Source of the DNA: Sulfurospirillum sp. | GTDB lineage: Bacteria > Campylobacterota > Campylobacteria > Campylobacterales > Sulfurospirillaceae | Length of the DNA stretch: 64,000 bases | Assembly (NCBI GenBank): GCA_016744795.1 | Contig: JADGDR010000005.1 | Span: 124,001-188,000, forward strand | Direction of reading: 5' to 3' | In this document: positions 1 through 8,309 of the stretch, piece by piece | Numbering within the stretch: the first letter of the stretch is position 1 | Layout of the letters: every line of letters starts with the position of its first letter | The notes under the pieces: generated by a model | What the model saw: the letters and a program-made list of their open reading frames with translations, nothing else | The model's database searches: none | Told to the model about the DNA's origin: nothing | Made by a program: the position numbers and the translations under genes

Positions 1-1
1 G

Positions 2-154
2 CTTATTTATGATTCTAAAAACTCAGAGCTTAAAAAAATGCACCCAGAGTTTTGGGATGAGACAAGCGAGTTTCATAAACTAAGAGCAGATTTTGTGTAT
101 AAAGTCTGTCCAATAAAAACACCAGAAAGGTTAATATGCACGAGTTTTCAATAG
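2..154 (+). CDS. C-terminal fragment of an unrecognised protein
   Basis: An open frame enters from the left edge and stops with TAG at 152-154, giving about 50 residues that include the stretch HPEFWDETSEFHKLRADFVY. It overlaps the start of hypA by 19 bases in another frame. That kind of overlap is common inside operons and suggests co-transcription with hypA. I do not recognise the family, and too little is present to assign a function. Confidence 0.55.
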   Translation, partial: LIYDSKNSELKKMHPEFWDETSEFHKLRADFVYKVCPIKTPERLICTSFQ

Positions 155-474
155 TAAGTTCACTTTTAGACTTATGTGAGAAAAATGCCAAAGAGAATGA
201 TGCAACAAAAATTACAAAAGTAGAAGTCAAGATAGGAAAACTTAGTGGTGTTGAGCCACATTTATTGCAGACTGCTTTTGATACGTTTAAAGAAAAAACT
301 ATCTGTGATGGTGCAGAGTTTTGTATACATGTACAAGAGTTAGTTGTGGGATGTAAAAAATGTGATGAACAGAGTGTTTTAAAAAACAACATCTTCGTAT
401 GTCCTAAATGCGGAGGAGACGTAGAAGTCTTAGATGGTGAAGATATGTATTTGATGAGGCTGGAAATGGAATAA
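136..474 (+). CDS. hypA: Hydrogenase nickel incorporation protein HypA
   Basis: HypA is the nickel-binding chaperone that, with HypB, delivers nickel to the large subunit of NiFe hydrogenases, and in some relatives to urease. The 112-residue protein has the family length. It starts with the conserved MHE, whose His2 is the nickel ligand. Its zinc site has two CxxC pairs, at C73/C76 (CKKC) and C89/C92 (CPKC). It overlaps the preceding partial gene. The other hyp genes are not visible and probably lie to the left. A hydrogenase needing nickel insertion is encoded at 54612-59530. One TACATGTA element falls in codons 64-66 (IHV). Confidence 0.95.
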   Translation: MHEFSIVSSLLDLCEKNAKENDATKITKVEVKIGKLSGVEPHLLQTAFDTFKEKTICDGAEFCIHVQELVVGCKKCDEQSVLKNNIFVCPKCGGDVEVLDGEDMYLMRLEME

Positions 475-540
475 TATTAAAGCACTAAAACTATAAAAAG
501 TAGTATATTTTAAGATATTAAGTTTTATGATGATATAATT

Positions 541-978
541 TTATACCTATTATAAAGGTTTTAAAAGAAAAACTTATATCTTAAAAAAATAATTTTTCAC
601 TTACCTCACAAGAGAAGAAACTTTTTAGTAGTGAAGTAGAGAGTATCACTTTAAATTATTTTCTGAATAAAGAAAGCATAAATATATCTCTTTTTGTTGA
701 TGAAGATAGAGATTACAGTGAAATAGCATTTATAGCTGTTGAGCTATCAAGTCCAAGAAAAATGAAACAATTCCAATCATAATCCAGCATATACCTTATA
801 CTCTTTGTATAAAAGAAATACAAAAGAGATGCTAAAAGAGATAGGACTTATAGAAATTCAAATTGTAGAGTTAAAGAACAAGATAAAGAAAGAGATAAAT
901 TTCAGTGAAAAAGTAAGCTTGAATATTGAGTTAAAAAAATTTAAAGATAAACTAAACAACTTAAAGAGTCAAATGTGA
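541..978 (+). pseudogene. Decayed DUF4391-domain gene
   Basis: No intact frame covers this stretch, but two blocks read as the two ends of a DUF4391 protein. The first, about 597-782, gives LTSQEKKLFSSEVESITLNY and ends at TAA 780-782. The second, 781-978, is shifted by one base and ends in a charged helix containing KNKIKKEINFSEKVSLNIEL, the usual C-terminus of this family. A further frame break is likely in the A-run near 585-592. The total is about 145 codons, against 220-250 normally, so the middle has been deleted. DUF4391 genes typically sit beside helicases and type III mod/res genes, which matches the neighbours. The family call comes from memory of its ends, so it is moderate. Confidence 0.6.
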
Positions 979-1934
979 TATATGAATATAAAAGATTAAC
1001 GATTGATGAGTATATAAACTTTCTTTATAAAGACGGCTTACAGCACTCAGAAGCATTGAGTGAAGAAGAGATACAAAAGATGGTAGAAACTATTGGTATA
1101 TTTAGGCTCAAAGGCTATGTAAAAGCCTTTAAAAATGATTTATGCTTTTACTCTTTGGATGATTTACTTGAACTTTATAATGCCGATAAAAACATATCTT
1201 CACAAATGCTTTCTCTCTCTTCACAAATAGAGGTTAAATTAAAAGCTTATCTGATAGAAACAGTATATGAACTAACTGATAACCCATTTTTCTATCTTTT
1301 AAAAGATAGCTACATTGAGAATTTTTCTATTAACAATGAGTCTATTTATGATTGGGGAGTAAAACCAAAACATGCGAATCAAAATAGTGAAGTTTATTTG
1401 CATTATAGAGATTACTACCTAAAAAATTATGATTTTGAAGCAAATAAAGAAGTCTATCTTAAAAATAAAGAGATGATTAGATTAAATGAAGAGTTAGAAA
1501 CAAACTACCCACCATTTCACTATTTTGTAGAAAATATGACATTAGGTGCATTAATAAAACTTCTTTCAAAGTTGACTATTGATAACCAAAGTATTTTGAA
1601 GTTAATAGCAAACAAATTTAGTGTGTTGAATAAAAAAGTATTTTTAAACTACCTTTTAAGACTAAAAGAACTTCGCAATAGATGCGCTCATAATGGTAGA
1701 ATATTTAATAGAAACTATCGTAGTGTAAAAGCAATAGCTACATACAAAAAGGTTAGAAAAGAGATATATCACCATAGACTTTTGGATGTTTACTATACTT
1801 TGTATTTTTTGCTAAATGGAGCAAAAGGCATAGACAATAGTAAGAAATTGGAACAAAAATTTACAGATGAAATCTTAAAAGATAGCAAAGAAAAAATAAG
1901 AGATTTTATAATAAATAGAATGAGGAAAAGGTAA
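975..1934 (+). CDS. Abi family protein (Abi_2, AbiD/AbiF-like)
   Basis: The 319-residue protein matches the Abi_2 family, named after lactococcal abortive-infection proteins AbiD and AbiF. These are HEPN-fold proteins and presumed RNases. The N-terminal part runs through a typical FRLKGYVKAF segment. The HEPN catalytic signature Rx4H appears as RNRCAH near residue 237. The start is GTG at 975, which overlaps the ATGTGA end of the decayed DUF4391 gene; the next in-frame ATG would cut off about 34 conserved residues. It lies just upstream of the type III methylase gene. A defence role is a family-based inference; its trigger and target are not visible. Confidence 0.85.
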   Translation: MIYEYKRLTIDEYINFLYKDGLQHSEALSEEEIQKMVETIGIFRLKGYVKAFKNDLCFYSLDDLLELYNADKNISSQMLSLSSQIEVKLKAYLIETVYELTDNPFFYLLKDSYIENFSINNESIYDWGVKPKHANQNSEVYLHYRDYYLKNYDFEANKEVYLKNKEMIRLNEELETNYPPFHYFVENMTLGALIKLLSKLTIDNQSILKLIANKFSVLNKKVFLNYLLRLKELRNRCAHNGRIFNRNYRSVKAIATYKKVRKEIYHHRLLDVYYTLYFLLNGAKGIDNSKKLEQKFTDEILKDSKEKIRDFIINRMRKR

Positions 1935-1955
1935 GTGTGCATGCAGGGACTTACC
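1930..1955 (+). other. Short hairpin overlapping the Abi stop codon
   Basis: GGTAAGT at 1930-1936 pairs with ACTTACC at 1949-1955 around a 12-nt loop. The stop codon of the Abi_2 gene lies in the left arm. There is no T-run after it, so it may not terminate transcription. It could influence read-through into mod 57 bases downstream. The seven-base-pair stem is weak evidence. Confidence 0.3.
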
Positions 1956-2011
1956 GTAAGTGCTGAAAGTATAACATATAGAACATTAAGAAAACTTAAG
2001 GAATTGACTTT

Positions 2012-3877
2012 ATGAAAAAGATAGATGGCAATAGTATGGATATAGTAAATGAAAATATAGAAAAACTAAAAGAGATTTTTCCAGAAGTTTTTTGTGAAGG
2101 AAAAGTAGATTTTACAAAGCTTGAAGAGGAGCTTGGAAGCTTTACATGTAAAGATAATGAAAGATACAATTTTATATGGAATGGTAAAAGTGAAGCAAGA
2201 AAGATAGCTCAAACTCCTTCAAGTGGAACTTTAAGACCATGTAAAGAAGAGAGTAAAGATTGGGACACAACACAAAATCTCTACATAGAAGGTGACAACC
2301 TTGAAGTTTTAAAACTTCTTCAAAAATCATATAATAAAAAAGTAAAGATGATTTATATAGACCCACCATATAACACTGGAAAAGATTTTGTATATAAAGA
2401 TAACTTCAAAGACAATATAAAAAACTATTTAGAGCAAACAGGTCAAGTAGATAGTGATGGGAATAAACTTAGCACAAATAGTGATACAAGTGGTAGGTAT
2501 CATAGTGATTGGCTTAGTATGATGTATCCAAGATTAAAATTAGCAAGAAATTTACTTAAAGATGATGGTGTTATTTTTATAAGTATTGATGATAATGAAG
2601 TGGCTAATCTTAGAAAGCTTTGTGATGAAATTTTTGGAGAGGATAATTTTGTTTCTGATTTAGTATGGAAAAAAAGAGTTTCTCCTGCTAATGACTCTAA
2701 ATGGTATAGTAGCGACCATGAATATATTTTAATATATGCAAAAAATAAAAATTATTGGTTTCCTAATAAAACACTCAGGACAAGTGAACATAATAAATAT
2801 TATAAAAATTCAGATAACGATTCTCGAGGAGCTTGGAATTCTGCTGCGTATACTTGTAATAAGAGTCGTTCCGAAAGACCAAATTTATATTACCCAATAA
2901 CTAATCCATATACAAAAGAAAAAGTTTTTCCAGATGAAACAGCTGTTTGGGCTTATTCAAAAGAAACACATCAAGAACATATAAATCAGAAATTATTATA
3001 CTGGGGTGCTGATGGTACATCCAAAGCACCACGAAAAAAACAATTTCTTACAGAAGCAAAACCAATAGTTCCAAGAAGTGTCTTAGATTATACTGAAGTA
3101 GGAAGTACGCAAACAGCAACATTGGAAGTAAAAAATTTATTTGATGGTAGTTCCTTTACTTACCCAAAATCTATTGGATTAATACAAAAAGTTATATATC
3201 AAGGAGCCTCTGATAATGATATTGTTTTAGATTTTTTTAGTGGTTCATCTACAACAGTTCAAGCATTATTGAAACAAAATATATTAGATAATAAAAATAG
3301 AAAATTTATAATGGTTCAATTACAAGAAGAAACAAATGAAAAAAGTGAAGCTTATCAAGCAGGATATAAAAATATTTGTGAAATAGGAAAAGAGAGAATT
3401 AGAAGAGCTGGAGATAAGATAAAAGCAGAAAATACAGACAAAGACCTTTCAAATCTCGACATAGGTTTCAAAGTTCTTAAGCTTGATAGCTCAAACATAA
3501 AAGAGTGGGATAGTGATTTTGATAACCTTGAAAAAACTCTTGAAGATAGCATAGAAAACATAAAATTAGACAGAACAAGCCAAGACCTAATTTATGAGAT
3601 ACTACTAAAATACGGATTAGACTTAACCCTTCCAATAGAAGAAAAACTCATAGACAACAAAAAAGTATATATCATAGGCTTTGGAGCATTAGTGGTGTGC
3701 CTTGACGACAACATAACAACAACCACAGTAGAACTCATAGCAAACATAAAAGAAGAGTATGAAACAGAAACAATGAGAGTAGTCTTCAAAGACAGCAGTT
3801 TCGCAGATACAGTAGCAAAAACAAATGCAATTCAAATTTTAAAACAAAATGGCATTGATGAAGTTGTGAGTGTTTAA
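2012..3877 (+). CDS. mod: Type III DNA methyltransferase (Mod)
   Basis: This is the modification and specificity subunit of a type III restriction-modification system, predicted to methylate adenine N6. The 621-residue protein has the beta-class order. The catalytic DPPYNTG motif comes first (D117), then a variable target-recognition region at roughly residues 225-360. The SAM-binding motif comes last, VLDFFSGSSTT with FSGS at 409-412. Residues after about 450 form the helical C-terminal part expected for contact with Res. The frame is intact and no simple repeat that could make it phase-variable was seen. The stop overlaps the next start by one base (TAATG). A TTTACATGTAAA element at 2141-2152 encodes FTCK. 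Confidence 0.95.
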   Translation: MKKIDGNSMDIVNENIEKLKEIFPEVFCEGKVDFTKLEEELGSFTCKDNERYNFIWNGKSEARKIAQTPSSGTLRPCKEESKDWDTTQNLYIEGDNLEVLKLLQKSYNKKVKMIYIDPPYNTGKDFVYKDNFKDNIKNYLEQTGQVDSDGNKLSTNSDTSGRYHSDWLSMMYPRLKLARNLLKDDGVIFISIDDNEVANLRKLCDEIFGEDNFVSDLVWKKRVSPANDSKWYSSDHEYILIYAKNKNYWFPNKTLRTSEHNKYYKNSDNDSRGAWNSAAYTCNKSRSERPNLYYPITNPYTKEKVFPDETAVWAYSKETHQEHINQKLLYWGADGTSKAPRKKQFLTEAKPIVPRSVLDYTEVGSTQTATLEVKNLFDGSSFTYPKSIGLIQKVIYQGASDNDIVLDFFSGSSTTVQALLKQNILDNKNRKFIMVQLQEETNEKSEAYQAGYKNICEIGKERIRRAGDKIKAENTDKDLSNLDIGFKVLKLDSSNIKEWDSDFDNLEKTLEDSIENIKLDRTSQDLIYEILLKYGLDLTLPIEEKLIDNKKVYIIGFGALVVCLDDNITTTTVELIANIKEEYETETMRVVFKDSSFADTVAKTNAIQILKQNGIDEVVSV

Positions 3878-5043
3878 TGCCATATATAGATGTTAATACC
3901 TGTTTAAAAGATAATGTATTTCAAAAATCAGATAATGTAAAAGTGGAGTCAGGTAAATTGGTTTTTTCTAATATTGATTTTGATTCATTATCTTTGCACC
4001 ATAACAACAATGTAATAATAAATGGAAAAACTATTGACCTCAAAAAGATAGAAAATACAACATATACTAACGGATTAGATTTACTTTTTGACAATTGTAA
4101 GTTTAGTGAAGTCAATGCTAAAGAAGTGACTTGGAGTAATTCTGTTGTTATTAAATTTTCTCTCATTGAGAAAGTAAATATAAAATCATCAGTATTTAAA
4201 GAACGGTTTTATTTTAATCCTCAATATCATGAAGACAAAGAAGAGTATATTTGTAAAATTTCATCTTTTATAGTTGAAGATAGCACCTTTGAGCATAACT
4301 TTAAATTTCATAATTGTGAAGCTTGTTCTACTAATATTAACAATACTGATTTTGAGAAAAATGCTGATTTTTTCAAATCTAAATTTATACAAAAAGATAA
4401 AGATATTGTTTTTAAATCAATTAACTTTAGAGGACTTGTATTATTTGGAGAATGTAAATTTCACAGTAAATTAATTTTTGAATATGTAACATTAAAAGGG
4501 TTGTCGCATTTTAGAGAAGCGGAATTTTTTAAGGGTTTAGACTTAGATAAGGCAAATATTGAAAATGAGATGATTTTTTATGCAGTTGAGGGATTACAAA
4601 AAACAGAGTATATTTCTCAAGAAACATATAGGATTATAAAATATAATTGTCAAAAAATTGGTAACCAAATTGAGGCAAATAAATATCATTCATTTGAGCT
4701 GAAAAAAAGACAAGAATTTTTAAATAAAAACTTTTTTAAAAATAAACTTGACTGGGTGGTTTTTAATATAAATTGGATTACTTCAAACTTTTCTACAAAT
4801 TGGTTATTAACGACATTTTGGATTTTTGTTGTTGGGTTTTTAACATTTATGAGTGTAGATGAATTTGTATGTTATAGGTATCAATGCACAGTAGAATTTA
4901 TAGATGTTTTTAAGTATATGTCTATTGTAAATTTAGATGAGTGCATTAAAAAAAATCCTTTAATTTTTATAACTAATAAAGTAATGTTAGGATTTTTATA
5001 TTATCAGTTAATAACTGCTATCAGAAAAGATACAAAGAGGTAA
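3877..5043 (+). CDS. Pentapeptide-repeat protein with C-terminal membrane segments
   Basis: The 388-residue protein has many loosely spaced A(D/N)F-like repeats, such as LLFDNCKFSEVNA and NNTDFEKNADFFKSKF, up to about residue 235. This suggests a right-handed beta-helix. A charged helical linker follows, then a strongly hydrophobic stretch near 307-327 (TTFWIFVVGFLTFMSV) and a second hydrophobic C-terminal stretch ending QLITAIRKDTKR. Pentapeptide proteins with a channel-like C-terminus exist as a family. It starts inside the mod stop codon (TAATG) and ends three bases before res, so it is translationally embedded between the two core restriction genes. Its role is unknown; a membrane effector or accessory function of the restriction locus is inference. 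Confidence 0.75.
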   Translation: MPYIDVNTCLKDNVFQKSDNVKVESGKLVFSNIDFDSLSLHHNNNVIINGKTIDLKKIENTTYTNGLDLLFDNCKFSEVNAKEVTWSNSVVIKFSLIEKVNIKSSVFKERFYFNPQYHEDKEEYICKISSFIVEDSTFEHNFKFHNCEACSTNINNTDFEKNADFFKSKFIQKDKDIVFKSINFRGLVLFGECKFHSKLIFEYVTLKGLSHFREAEFFKGLDLDKANIENEMIFYAVEGLQKTEYISQETYRIIKYNCQKIGNQIEANKYHSFELKKRQEFLNKNFFKNKLDWVVFNINWITSNFSTNWLLTTFWIFVVGFLTFMSVDEFVCYRYQCTVEFIDVFKYMSIVNLDECIKKNPLIFITNKVMLGFLYYQLITAIRKDTKR

Positions 5044-5046
5044 ATA

Positions 5047-8031
5047 ATGAAAATACAATTTGAAAACGACCTAAACTACCAAAATAGTGCTATAAGCTCC
5101 ATAGTAGACATATTTGCTGGACAAGAGATAACACAAAGCAACTTTTCAGTAGCAAAGATAAAAGATAATATTTTACACCATATATACAATGAACTTGGTA
5201 TTGGTAATAGGCTTGAACTTTTAGACGATGAATTACTAAATAACATACAAAATATTCAGTTGAAAAATGGACTACCTCAATCTAAAAAACTTGGCTCTAT
5301 GGACTTTTCAGTAGAGATGGAGACTGGAACTGGTAAGACTTATGTGTATCTAAAATCTATATTTGAACTTCATAAAAAATATGGTTTTACAAAGTTTATC
5401 ATTGTAGTTCCAAGTATTGCCATAAAAGAGGGAACTAAAAAAACTCTTGATATAACAGGAAAGCATTTTAAAAGTATATTTGAAAATGTAAATTATGACT
5501 ACTTTGTTTATGATAGTTCTAACTTAGAGCAAGTGAGAGATTTTGCTACAAGTAGTGACATAAGAATTATGGTTATAAACATAGATGCTTTTAGAAAAAG
5601 TTTTACAGACCCAAGTAAAGATACAAAAGCAAATATAATTCACAGAAAAAATGACAGACTAAATGGGCAAAAACCGATAGAGTTTATATCTTCAACAAAT
5701 CCAATAGTTATTGTAGATGAACCTCAAAGCGTAGATAATACAGCAAAATCAAAAGAAGCAATACAAACATTAAATGCACTTTGTAAACTAAGATATAGTG
5801 CAACACATGTAGACAAATACAACCTTATGTATAAGCTTGATTCCATAGATGCTTATGAGCAAAAACTGGTAAAGCAAATAGAAGTAGCAAATGTTAAACT
5901 TAATGATGCACATAATAATGCATATATAAAAGTTATAAGCATAAAAGCAAACCCAAGAAGTGCTAAGTTAGAGATTGATATAAATAGCAAAGGCAAGACT
6001 TCAAGAAAACCTATTACAATAAACAGCAAAAGCGACCTTTATGAACTTTCAAATGGAAGAGATGTATATGAAGGATATACAATAAATGATATTTACATAG
6101 AAGAGGGCAATGAGTATATTGAGTTTGGCAATGGCGCAATAGTGAAACTTAAAGAGGTTGTTGGAGATGTAGATAGTGATAGTATAAAAAGATTACAAAT
6201 TAGAAAAACCATAGAAGAGCATTTAGATAAAGAGTTAAAATTGAACCCCAAAGGTATCAAAGTTTTATCTTTGTTTTTCATAGATAGAGTAGCAAATTAT
6301 AGAGCTTATGATGAAGATGGAAACCCTCAAAATGGTAAATTTGCTGATTGGTTTGAAGAAGAGTATGTAAAAATATCAAAAAGACCAAAGTATAGAACTC
6401 TATTTGAAGACATAAGAGATATAGATGAAAGTGTAAAAAATATTCATAATGGTTATTTTTCAACAGATAAAAAAGGTGTAGTAAAAGATAGTAGTTTATC
6501 AGCAAAAGGCGAATTAAGAGGCAACAAAGACGATGAAGATACTTTTAGCCTTATTATGAAAGATAAGGAAAAACTTTTATCTTTTGAAAGTTCTTTAAGA
6601 TTTATTTTTTCTCATAGTGCCTTAAAAGAGGGCTGGGATAATCCAAATGTATTTCAAATATGCACACTTAACGAGACAAATTCTGTTATGAAAAAAAGAC
6701 AAGAGATAGGAAGAGGTTTAAGAATTTGTGTAAATCAAGAGGGTGAAAGAGTTCAAGGTTTTGAAGTCAATACCTTAACGATCATGGCAAATGAAAGCTA
6801 TGAAGATTTTGCTCGTGGACTTCAAGAAGAGATAGAAAAAGAAGAAGGTATAAAATTTGGTGTTATTGAAGAACACTATTTTGCTAATCTTGTTATTGAA
6901 AATGAAAATGGTGAGTTAGGTTATTTTGGCGCTCAAAATAGTGAAAGTATATATGAGTATCTAAAAGACAAAGAGTATGTTGATAAAAGAGGTAAGATAC
7001 AAGATTCATTAAGACTTGCTATAAAAGAAGACATATTAGAAGTTCCAGTAGAATTTATGCATTTAAAATATGAAATCTCAATGGCTATCAAAAAAATATC
7101 TGGTAATTTAAATGTAAAAGATGCCAATGACAAGATAAGTATTAAACTCAACAAAGAGGTATTTTTAGGAGAAGATTTTAAAGAGCTATGGGAGAGAGTA
7201 AAATATAAAACAACTTATAGAGTAGATTTTGATATACAAGAGTTGATAGATATTTGTGCTAAAAGAATTGAAGAAGAAGCAACAGTTGGAAAGATAAGGT
7301 ATCTATATACAAAAGTAACCAATAAAATCACAAAAGTTGGTGTAGAGATAGATAATGAGAGTTTAAAAGAGCAGTATATTGATAGTGAAATTATAGACTA
7401 TCAGTTACCAGATATCATTACTTATCTTCAAAATGAAACAAAACTTATGAGAAAAGATATAGTTGAAATATTGATAAAATCAAATAAGCTTCAAAGCTTT
7501 AAAAACAACCCCCAAAAGTTTATAGATAAAGTTGTTAAAATTATCAAAAAAAGTATGAGTATTTTTATAGTTGATGGCATCAAATACCAAAAAGTAGGTG
7601 ATGAATTTTATTACGCACAAGAGTGTTTTGAAGAGAGTGAACTTGCAGGTTATCTTTCAAGCAACCTCCTAAAAAATAGAGAAGAAAAAAGCATATATGA
7701 TTATACTATTTATGATTCAGACATAGAAAAATCATTTGCTACAAAGTTCAATGAAAGTGATAATGTAAAACTTTTTACAAAGCTACCACCTTGGTTCAAA
7801 ATCAATACGCCTCTTGGAAACTATAATCCTGATTGGGCAGTTTTGATTGAAAAAGATAATTTAGAGAAGCTATATTTTGTTGTAGAGAGCAAAGGAAGTG
7901 ACTTAGGCTTAGATATAAAAAATATAGAAAAAGCCAAAATTGACTGTGGAAAAGCACATTTTAAAGCAATTTCAGAAGAAGTTGAATTTATCCAATCTGA
8001 TAAATTTGAGAATTTTAAAGAGAATTTTTAA
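5047..8031 (+). CDS. res: Type III restriction endonuclease subunit (Res)
   Basis: Res is the ATP-dependent translocating and cutting subunit that works with Mod. The 994-residue protein has the SF2 helicase motifs: Walker A TGTGKT at 93-98, a DEPQ-type Walker B (VIVDEPQ) near 225, and motif VI QEIGRGLRI near 555. The C-terminal PD-(E/D)xK nuclease domain is present with PDWAVL (P928, D929) and the downstream VESKG (E947, K949). The length is normal and all motifs are intact, so the enzyme should be active. It follows the pentapeptide gene after three bases and is followed two bases later by a small membrane protein gene. Confidence 0.95.
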   Translation: MKIQFENDLNYQNSAISSIVDIFAGQEITQSNFSVAKIKDNILHHIYNELGIGNRLELLDDELLNNIQNIQLKNGLPQSKKLGSMDFSVEMETGTGKTYVYLKSIFELHKKYGFTKFIIVVPSIAIKEGTKKTLDITGKHFKSIFENVNYDYFVYDSSNLEQVRDFATSSDIRIMVINIDAFRKSFTDPSKDTKANIIHRKNDRLNGQKPIEFISSTNPIVIVDEPQSVDNTAKSKEAIQTLNALCKLRYSATHVDKYNLMYKLDSIDAYEQKLVKQIEVANVKLNDAHNNAYIKVISIKANPRSAKLEIDINSKGKTSRKPITINSKSDLYELSNGRDVYEGYTINDIYIEEGNEYIEFGNGAIVKLKEVVGDVDSDSIKRLQIRKTIEEHLDKELKLNPKGIKVLSLFFIDRVANYRAYDEDGNPQNGKFADWFEEEYVKISKRPKYRTLFEDIRDIDESVKNIHNGYFSTDKKGVVKDSSLSAKGELRGNKDDEDTFSLIMKDKEKLLSFESSLRFIFSHSALKEGWDNPNVFQICTLNETNSVMKKRQEIGRGLRICVNQEGERVQGFEVNTLTIMANESYEDFARGLQEEIEKEEGIKFGVIEEHYFANLVIENENGELGYFGAQNSESIYEYLKDKEYVDKRGKIQDSLRLAIKEDILEVPVEFMHLKYEISMAIKKISGNLNVKDANDKISIKLNKEVFLGEDFKELWERVKYKTTYRVDFDIQELIDICAKRIEEEATVGKIRYLYTKVTNKITKVGVEIDNESLKEQYIDSEIIDYQLPDIITYLQNETKLMRKDIVEILIKSNKLQSFKNNPQKFIDKVVKIIKKSMSIFIVDGIKYQKVGDEFYYAQECFEESELAGYLSSNLLKNREEKSIYDYTIYDSDIEKSFATKFNESDNVKLFTKLPPWFKINTPLGNYNPDWAVLIEKDNLEKLYFVVESKGSDLGLDIKNIEKAKIDCGKAHFKAISEEVEFIQSDKFENFKENF

Positions 8032-8033
8032 CG

Positions 8034-8267
8034 ATGAAAGAAAAAATCAAAAATATAGTCTTGGTTGTATTGGCTTTTTATGTATTTGTTGATGCAGGCA
8101 TTCAAGTCTTAGACCACTATGGAATGACTACACGAGATGAAACTTGTAGAAATGAAGCCCAAGAAAGATACAATAAAAAATATGGCTCATTAGAGGGGTT
8201 TGCTAAAAGAGCAGCTCAGTCAAGATATGTGGAAGAGCATGGAACACTTGAGGATTTTAGATTTTAA
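8034..8267 (+). CDS. Small membrane-anchored protein of unknown function
   Basis: The ATG lies two bases after the res stop, so the gene is probably part of the same transcript. The 77-residue product has one N-terminal hydrophobic segment (NIVLVVLAFYVFVDAGI, about residues 7-23) followed by a charged tail. The tail carries two similar units, YGSLEGF and HGTLEDF, about 20 residues apart. I do not recognise a family. A membrane-linked accessory protein of the restriction locus is possible but speculative. Confidence 0.6.
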   Translation: MKEKIKNIVLVVLAFYVFVDAGIQVLDHYGMTTRDETCRNEAQERYNKKYGSLEGFAKRAAQSRYVEEHGTLEDFRF

Positions 8268-8281
8268 AATTATGTAGATGG

Positions 8282-8309
8282 AATAAAGCTTTACATGTAA
8301 AGCTTTATT
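8282..8309. terminator. Bidirectional terminator, perfect 28-nt palindrome with TTTACATGTAAA core
   Basis: A perfect 28-nt palindrome is centred on TTTACATGTAAA (8290-8301), with outer arms AATAAAGC and GCTTTATT. It is followed on the + strand by a T-rich run and lies between the convergent ends of the restriction operon and the UvrD-like gene, whose stop codon it overlaps. The position and shape fit a two-way rho-independent terminator. Confidence 0.8.

Noticed and set aside
1930-1955. Terminator at the end of the Abi gene
   Set aside because: The stem is only seven base pairs and no T-run follows, so it is listed only as a possible hairpin.
2012-3877. Phase-variable mod through simple sequence repeats
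   Set aside because: No tandem tetra- or pentanucleotide repeats or long homopolymers are visible in mod or its leader.
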